Part shown: positions 6,264 to 10,102 of the stretch, piece after piece | Position numbering within the stretch: the first letter of the stretch is position 1 | Layout of the letters: each line of letters begins with the position of its first letter | Source of the DNA: an uncultured Verrucomicrobiota bacterium | GTDB taxonomy: Bacteria > Verrucomicrobiota > Verrucomicrobiia > Limisphaerales > UBA1096 | Reading direction: 5' to 3' | Length of the DNA: 10,102 nt | Assembly: GCA_913045395.1 (NCBI GenBank) | Contig: CAJWPV010000020.1 | Span: 1 to 10,102 of the forward strand | Notes under the pieces: model-generated | Database searches by the model: none | Seen by the model: the letters and a program-made list of their open reading frames with translations, nothing else | Told to the model about the DNA's origin: nothing | Program-made: the position numbers and the translations under genes

Positions 6264-7091
6264 GTGGCTGAACAACCCAATCAAAACGAGAGCACTCCCT
6301 CCGCCGAGGCGCCGCAGGCTGCACCAGAGGCAACCGCCAAGGCGCAACCTGCCACGGAAGGCAAGGTTGTAGGCCCTGGCCAACACCAGGGCGGAGGTGG
6401 TCGTTTCGGAGGCCCTGGCCAACGCCAGGGCGGAGGTGGTCGTTTCGGAGGCCCCGGCCAACGCCAGGGCGGAGGTGGTCGCTTCGGAGGTCCCGGCCAA
6501 CGCCAGGGCGGCGGAGGCCAGCGCGGCCGGTTTGGTGACCAACCCGATGACGGATTTACCGAGAAAGTGCTCAGCATCAACCGATCAGCCAAAGTGGTCA
6601 AGGGTGGCCGCCGTTTTGGATTCAGCGCTGTGGTGATCGTAGGAGACAAGAAGGGCCGGGTCGGGATGGGGCAGGGGAAGGCCAATCAGGTCCCCGACTG
6701 CATTCGCAAGGCCAGTGAAAATGCCCGCACACAGCTGGTGAACGTGATCCTGCGTGACACGACCATTCCGCATGAGGTCTTGAGCCGGTACGACGGAGCC
6801 AAGGTTCTGCTTCGCCCGGCCTCCAACGGTACTGGGATCATTGCCGGCAAGACCGTCCGGGCCGTCTGCGAATTGGCCGGGGTGCGCAACATGCTCAGCA
6901 AGTCGCTTGGCTCGAACAACCCTCTAAACTTGGCCAAGGCCACGCTCAAAGGCTTGTTGGAATTGCGCGACCGAAACGAAGTCATGAAGGCCCGGGGCAA
7001 AAGCATCCCGGAGCCCGAGACCGCAACCACCGAGGAACCAATCGCCGAGGAACCAGCCGCCGCTGCGGAGCCGGTGACTGCCGCGGAATAG
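6264..7091 (+). CDS. rpsE: Small ribosomal subunit protein uS5 (S5) with repetitive Gly/Arg-rich N-terminal extension and acidic tail
   Basis: S5 lies at the mRNA entry channel with S3 and S4 and affects decoding fidelity. The product has 275 residues against 167 in E. coli. The conserved core runs from about residue 98 to 248: EKVLSINRSAKVVKGGRRFGF, GDKKGRVGMGQGKANQVPDC, PASNGTGIIAGKTVRAVCE, AGVRNMLSKSLGSNNPLNL and the ending ARGKSIPE. Ahead of it lie an Ala/Glu/Gln-rich stretch (residues 1–36) and four tandem copies of GPGQRQGGGGRFG or close variants (residues ~37–91), then a short acidic linker. After the core is a ~27-residue Pro/Ala/Glu tail. The start is GTG, supported by AAGGA at 6254–6258 with a 5-nt spacer. 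The N-terminal region is in frame with the core and shows no internal ATG that could replace it. Confidence 0.94.
   Translation: MAEQPNQNESTPSAEAPQAAPEATAKAQPATEGKVVGPGQHQGGGGRFGGPGQRQGGGGRFGGPGQRQGGGGRFGGPGQRQGGGGQRGRFGDQPDDGFTEKVLSINRSAKVVKGGRRFGFSAVVIVGDKKGRVGMGQGKANQVPDCIRKASENARTQLVNVILRDTTIPHEVLSRYDGAKVLLRPASNGTGIIAGKTVRAVCELAGVRNMLSKSLGSNNPLNLAKATLKGLLELRDRNEVMKARGKSIPEPETATTEEPIAEEPAAAAEPVTAAE
6372..6518 (+). repeat. Tandem 39-nt repeats in rpsE encoding GPGQRQGGGGRFG
   Basis: Three full 39-nt units begin at 6372, 6411 and 6450, followed by a 30-nt partial unit from 6489. Copies differ by a few substitutions, mostly synonymous (for example cct/ccc for Pro and cgt/cgc for Arg); unit 1 has His in place of the first Arg. 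Period 39 keeps the frame. Each unit carries an inverted repeat; in unit 2 it is a perfect 8-bp stem with a 4-nt loop (6412–6419 with 6424–6431). Confidence 0.93.
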
Positions 7092-7108
7092 ACAACCATT
7101 AACGAGAC

Positions 7109-7585
7109 ATGCGACTGCACGATTTAAAACCAACCTCCGGATCCAAGCACCGGCGCAAGCGGATTGGCCGTGGCCCGGGCAGTGGCCGTGGAGGGCACAC
7201 CAGTACCCGCGGCCAGAAGGGCCAAGGCTCGCGTTCCGGCTCATCCACCCGCCCGGGGTTCGAAGGTGGCCAGTTGCCGCTAGCCCGCCGCCTGCCCAAG
7301 CGGGGTTTCAACAACAAGCGCTTTGCCACCGTTTACATCCCGGTCAACCTGGACAGCCTCAACCAGTTTGAGGACGGCGCCCGGGTGGATGAGGCACAGC
7401 TTCGCGAGATTGGCCTAGTCAACGGTCGCGGTGACGGGGTCAAGATACTAGCCCGAGGCAAGCTAGAAAAAAAATTGACCGTATGTGCAGCTGGCTTCAG
7501 TGCAAGTGCCCGGGCGGCCATTGAGAAAAAAGGGGGTACCTGCGAGGCAGTCACCAGGGCTAGCGCAGTGGCTTCCGAGAAATAG
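7109..7585 (+). CDS. rplO: Large ribosomal subunit protein uL15 (L15)
   Basis: L15 is an assembly protein that threads a long basic N-terminal arm through 23S rRNA. The product has 158 residues (E. coli 144). The arm is clear: [40 protein letters not shown] and [20 protein letters not shown]. The globular domain follows ([49 protein letters not shown]). The ATG is 17 nt after the rpsE stop with only a weak GAG-containing ribosome binding site. There is no room for rpmD, which lies between rpsE and rplO in E. coli and many other bacteria. Confidence 0.98.
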   Translation: MRLHDLKPTSGSKHRRKRIGRGPGSGRGGHTSTRGQKGQGSRSGSSTRPGFEGGQLPLARRLPKRGFNNKRFATVYIPVNLDSLNQFEDGARVDEAQLREIGLVNGRGDGVKILARGKLEKKLTVCAAGFSASARAAIEKKGGTCEAVTRASAVASEK

Positions 7586-7615
7586 TTTTGATTTTATTGC
7601 CCGCTAGAAACACAC

Positions 7616-9037
7616 ATGGCCAGTGACAACCACATAACCCGCATGATAGCCGGCTTCCGGAATTGCTTTAAAATTCCGGAGTTGAGTGAGCGGATTATTT
7701 TCACCCTTCTGGTGTTGGCTGTTTGCCGGTTGATCGCCTGGGTTCCCATCCCGGGATTGGATGGGGTGGAGCTGCAGGGCTACTTCGACGATTTGCGCGA
7801 CAAGCAAAGCCAGGAAGGTGCCGGTTTCCTGGCCATGTACAGCATGTTCACCGGCGGTGCCTGGGAGCGGTGCTCCATTGGTGGCCTCGGGATCATGCCC
7901 TACATCAGTGCCACGATTATCTTGCAGTTGATGAGCCCGATCATTCCCAGGCTCTCCCGCCTCTCACGCGAGGAGGGTGGCCGAGTGAAGATCATGCAGA
8001 TTGGCCGGGTGATGACGTTGTTTCTCTGCCTTGGCCAGGGTTACGTGATGTCTCTTGGCTGGTTGAGTCCGAATACGGTATTTGGCAATTGGACCGGTGG
8101 CGATTTGGTTCTTAATCCCGGCTTTTGGTACCATTTACAGACAATGATGGCGCTCACCTGCGGAACGCTGCTGCTGATGTGGCTGGGTGAGCAGATAACC
8201 GAGCGGGGAATTGGCAACGGGGTTTCGCTGGTCATCACGATTGGTATTGTGGCGGATCTTCCGAGGGCACTGCCAATGATTTGGGACATGTTCGGCCCGA
8301 ACACACCGGAAGACGGGCACGGAATGTTCGAGGGAATCTTTCTGGTAATCCTACTGTTGGCCGTGGTCGCCGGGGTGGTTGCAGTGACCCAGGCCCAGCG
8401 CAAGGTGCCGGTACAGCACGCACAGCGGGCTGTGGGCCGGAAAGTGTACGCCGGTGGGAGCTCCTTCATGCCGCTTCGGGTCAACTACTCCGGCGTGATG
8501 CCGCTGATTTTTGCCCAGGCCATCCTGATGTTTCCTGGAATGGTCTTGAACGGTTTGGGGGGACCTGGAGGGGTGTTAGAGGGCAATTTCATACAGAGTT
8601 ATGTGCAGACTGCGGCGGGTTGGTTTAATCCCGGGCATCCCTTTTATTACCTCACCTATTCGCTGATGATCATGTTCTTCGCCTACTTCTGGGTGGCGAC
8701 TACATTCAACGAGATCGAGATCGCCGACAACCTGAAGAAAAACGGCGGCTACATTCCAGGCATCAGGCCAGGCAAGGCGACCAGCGATTTTTTGCACAGG
8801 ACGATGAGCCGGATCACTTTTGCCGGCGCCGTGTTCCTGGTTGTCATCGCACTCATCCCGATGCTGCTGGGCCTGTGGCGAAACATCCCTTACCAGGTCA
8901 CCCAGTTCTTTGGTGGAACGAGTATTTTAATTGCCGTGGGTGTCACGATCGACACCATGCGACAGATGGAGTCGTATCTCTTGATGCGGCATTATGACGG
9001 ATTTTTGAGGAAGGGCCGCGTGCGTGGCCGCTTCTGA
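7616..9037 (+). CDS. secY: Preprotein translocase channel subunit SecY
   Basis: SecY is the ten-helix inner-membrane channel that, with SecE and SecG, exports and inserts proteins driven by SecA or the translating ribosome. At 473 residues it is longer than E. coli's 443. Approximate membrane segments are residues 27–43, 88–108, 132–150, 172–191, 202–220, 240–258, 292–312, 341–362, 402–420 and 432–447. Recognisable motifs are FKIPELSERIIFTL, PIPGLDG, GIMPYISATIILQL in the plug/helix 2 region, LSREEGGRVKIMQ, GIGNGVSLVI, the cytoplasmic loop QAQRKVPVQHAQR, and the basic tail YDGFLRKGRVRGRF. Extra length lies in the first periplasmic loop and the loops after helices 3 and 7. No Shine-Dalgarno precedes the ATG at 7616; a second in-frame ATG at 7643 is an alternative start and also lacks one. 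Confidence 0.97.
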   Translation: MASDNHITRMIAGFRNCFKIPELSERIIFTLLVLAVCRLIAWVPIPGLDGVELQGYFDDLRDKQSQEGAGFLAMYSMFTGGAWERCSIGGLGIMPYISATIILQLMSPIIPRLSRLSREEGGRVKIMQIGRVMTLFLCLGQGYVMSLGWLSPNTVFGNWTGGDLVLNPGFWYHLQTMMALTCGTLLLMWLGEQITERGIGNGVSLVITIGIVADLPRALPMIWDMFGPNTPEDGHGMFEGIFLVILLLAVVAGVVAVTQAQRKVPVQHAQRAVGRKVYAGGSSFMPLRVNYSGVMPLIFAQAILMFPGMVLNGLGGPGGVLEGNFIQSYVQTAAGWFNPGHPFYYLTYSLMIMFFAYFWVATTFNEIEIADNLKKNGGYIPGIRPGKATSDFLHRTMSRITFAGAVFLVVIALIPMLLGLWRNIPYQVTQFFGGTSILIAVGVTIDTMRQMESYLLMRHYDGFLRKGRVRGRF

Positions 9038-9075
9038 CGCTGGTGGTGAAACAAGCCCCCAGCGGTTTGTTCCTT
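9038..9075 (+). terminator. Possible weak terminator or attenuator after secY
   Basis: A 6-bp GC-rich stem (9038–9043/9059–9064) with a 15-nt loop is followed by gtttgttcctt, a T-rich but interrupted tail. The stem is short and the loop large, so this is a tentative call; partial read-through into map would be expected. Confidence 0.25.
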
Positions 9076-9137
9076 GATAGAAACCGGCCAAGCCAAGTCT
9101 TGGCTCTGGATCAGGTGCTAGGGCACCCGAAGATAAC
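9038..9137 (+). other. secY–map intergenic gap with three inverted repeats
   Basis: This is the longest non-coding stretch in the window, 100 nt. It contains CGCTGG/CCAGCG (9038–9043 with 9059–9064), AGCCAA/TTGGCT with a 3-nt loop (9091–9105), and GGTGC/GCACC with a 4-nt loop (9114–9127). No small ORF or clear -35/-10 pair is apparent. In many bacteria adk occupies this place. Confidence 0.6.
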
Positions 9138-9917
9138 ATGATCCACTTGAAAGAAGATCATGAGATTGAGGCCATGCGCTTGGCCGGTGGGGTTTCCTCC
9201 ACCGTGCTGCGAGAGGTGGCCGCCTATGTCCAGCCGGGCATCAGCACACTGGAGATTGACCAGTACGCCGGGGAGCGCATCAGCCGCTACGGCGGCAAAA
9301 GTGCCTTCCTTGGCTACCGGGATTATCCCAGCCGGATCTGCATCTCCGTCAACGAGGAGGTTGTACACGGCTTGGCCTCCGGCCGGTGCGTTCAGTTCGG
9401 CGACATCGTCAGTCTCGACGTCGGGGTGCGCTACAATGGTTATATCGGCGATAACGCCACAACCGTGGCTGTCGGCGGATGCGACCCGGCCGTGCAGAGG
9501 ATGATGGAAGTGACCGAGAAATCCCTGTACGAAGGGCTTGGCCAAGCGCTGCCTGGAAACAAGATCGTGGACATCTCACGGGCTATCCAGAGCTGTGTCG
9601 AGGCCAACGGATACAGCATCGTCCGGGAATTTGTTGGGCATGGCGTGGGCAAAAAAGTCCACGAGGACCCGCAAATACCGAACTTTGATGATGGCAGTCG
9701 GTGCTCTCCAGTCTTGAAGCCGGGAATGACGCTGGCCATCGAGCCGATGGTCAATATTGGCCAACGGCACGTCGAGATGCTGGAGGATGGCTGGTCGGTT
9801 GTCGCCCGGGACGGGTTGCCATCGGCTCATTTTGAGCACACCATCCTCGTGACCGACGGTGAGCCGGAGATTTTGACATGCCCGGACAACCTGCCATCCG
9901 AGTTGAGGGAATCGTGA
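9138..9917 (+). CDS. map: Type I methionine aminopeptidase
   Basis: This dimetal enzyme removes the initiator methionine from nascent proteins as they leave the ribosome. The product has 259 residues (E. coli 264). All five metal ligands of the family can be placed: Asp94 (SLDVGV), Asp105 (IGDNATT), His168 (EFVGHGVG), Glu202 (LAIEPM) and Glu233 (HFEHTI). Substrate-pocket histidines His77 (VVHG) and His175 (KKVHEDP) are also present. The N-terminus is short, with no zinc-finger linker extension. The ATG has a weak GAAGA 4 nt upstream. The 3' end overlaps infA by 40 nt in another frame. Its place after secY puts nascent-chain export and N-terminal processing in the same transcriptional neighbourhood. 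Confidence 0.97.
   Translation: MIHLKEDHEIEAMRLAGGVSSTVLREVAAYVQPGISTLEIDQYAGERISRYGGKSAFLGYRDYPSRICISVNEEVVHGLASGRCVQFGDIVSLDVGVRYNGYIGDNATTVAVGGCDPAVQRMMEVTEKSLYEGLGQALPGNKIVDISRAIQSCVEANGYSIVREFVGHGVGKKVHEDPQIPNFDDGSRCSPVLKPGMTLAIEPMVNIGQRHVEMLEDGWSVVARDGLPSAHFEHTILVTDGEPEILTCPDNLPSELRES
9866..9870 (+). promoter_or_regulatory. Shine-Dalgarno for infA, embedded in map
   Basis: GGAGA lies 7 nt before the ATG at 9878, inside the map coding sequence. It decides the infA start in favour of 9878 over the GTG at 9914 that overlaps the map stop. Confidence 0.75.
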
Positions 9918-10087
9918 GGGACAAGCGTCCTCCGGGAACCTTCGTGGTGGAGTTGGCCAACGGCCACCGGGTATTCGCCCGGGTGTTGTTGAAACAACGG
10001 GAAAAAATGCCAGGCATCAAGCTTGGCGAAAGGGTGAATTTGGAAATCTCGCCTGCTGATTTCAGCAATGGCGTGGTGGTTTTTTAG
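9878..10087 (+). CDS. infA: Translation initiation factor IF-1 (divergent)
   Basis: IF-1 is an OB-fold protein that occupies the 30S A site during initiation. The product has 69 residues (E. coli 72). The fold is recognisable by IRVEGIVRDKRPPGTFVVEL, ANGHRVFARV, LGERVNLEISPADFSNG. It differs from typical IF-1 in two ways. The usual GKMRKNYIRIL-like segment reads LKQREKMPGIKL. The protein also stops at VVVF, lacking the usual few basic C-terminal residues. Start 9878 keeps the same N-terminal length as E. coli IF-1 before the first strand and has a GGAGA ribosome binding site; the 40-nt overlap with map implies translational coupling. Location after map is a normal infA context. The window ends 15 nt after the stop. 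Confidence 0.88.
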   Translation: MPGQPAIRVEGIVRDKRPPGTFVVELANGHRVFARVLLKQREKMPGIKLGERVNLEISPADFSNGVVVF

Positions 10088-10102
10088 GGAAAATAGTAAC
10101 GA

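Noticed and set aside
6372..6518. Regularly spaced near-identical units resembling a CRISPR array
   Set aside because: The units are directly adjacent, without unique spacers, and lie in frame within rpsE.
6198..6542. Antisense ORF with a repetitive Ala/Leu/Thr pattern opposite the rpsE repeats
   Set aside because: It is the reverse-strand shadow of the 39-nt repeats; it has no family resemblance or ribosome binding site and lies wholly within rplR/rpsE.
6397..6636. Plus-strand ORF in another frame across the rpsE repeats
   Set aside because: Repeats of length divisible by 3 keep every frame open; the S5 frame is the one with homology.
7468..7475. Run of eight A's in rplO as a programmed slippage site
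   Set aside because: The frame continues normally through the L15 homology on both sides and no alternative product is suggested.

Overview
The window is a block of a bacterial S10–spc ribosomal-protein cluster, with every gene on the + strand. It enters inside rplB and leaves just after infA. The order is rplB(partial)–rpsS–rplV–rpsC–rplP–rpmC–rpsQ–rplN–rplX–rplE–rpsN–rpsH–rplF–rplR–rpsE–rplO–secY–map–infA. Nothing resembles a mobile element, CRISPR array, tRNA, rRNA or foreign insertion. Gene order is the classical one, except that rpmD (L30) is missing between rpsE and rplO, and adk is missing between secY and map.

Layout: positions 1–3400 correspond to the end of the E. coli S10 operon (L2, S19, L22, S3, L16, L29, S17). 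Positions 3423–7585 correspond to the spc operon (L14, L24, L5, S14, S8, L6, L18, S5, L15). Positions 7616–9037 encode the SecY translocon channel. Positions 9138–10087 encode methionine aminopeptidase and initiation factor IF-1. Gaps are 2 to 36 nt, or overlaps, throughout. The one exception is the 100-nt secY–map gap, which holds three short inverted repeats. No convincing internal promoter is visible, so co-transcription is the simplest reading.

The unusual content lies inside the ribosomal proteins. L22 has a ~45-residue insertion, L29 a ~80-residue C-terminal extension, and S5 a ~97-residue N-terminal extension carrying 13-residue Gly/Arg repeats plus an acidic tail. S17 and L24 also have acidic tails. 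L22 and L29 sit near the polypeptide exit tunnel, where SecY docks and Map acts; S5 lines the mRNA entry. The expansions therefore fall at functionally exposed places. The S5 repeats also encode near-perfect RNA hairpins.

Organism: a moderately GC-rich bacterium. Missing L30, no adk between secY and map, a SecY with an extended first periplasmic loop, and weak or absent Shine-Dalgarno sites at several genes suggest the PVC superphylum, most likely Verrucomicrobiota. This is an inference from recalled gene-order and sequence patterns, not from a search.

I see no new multi-gene system here. The most interesting material is the set of accessory ribosomal-protein domains and the hairpin-encoding repeat array in rpsE.
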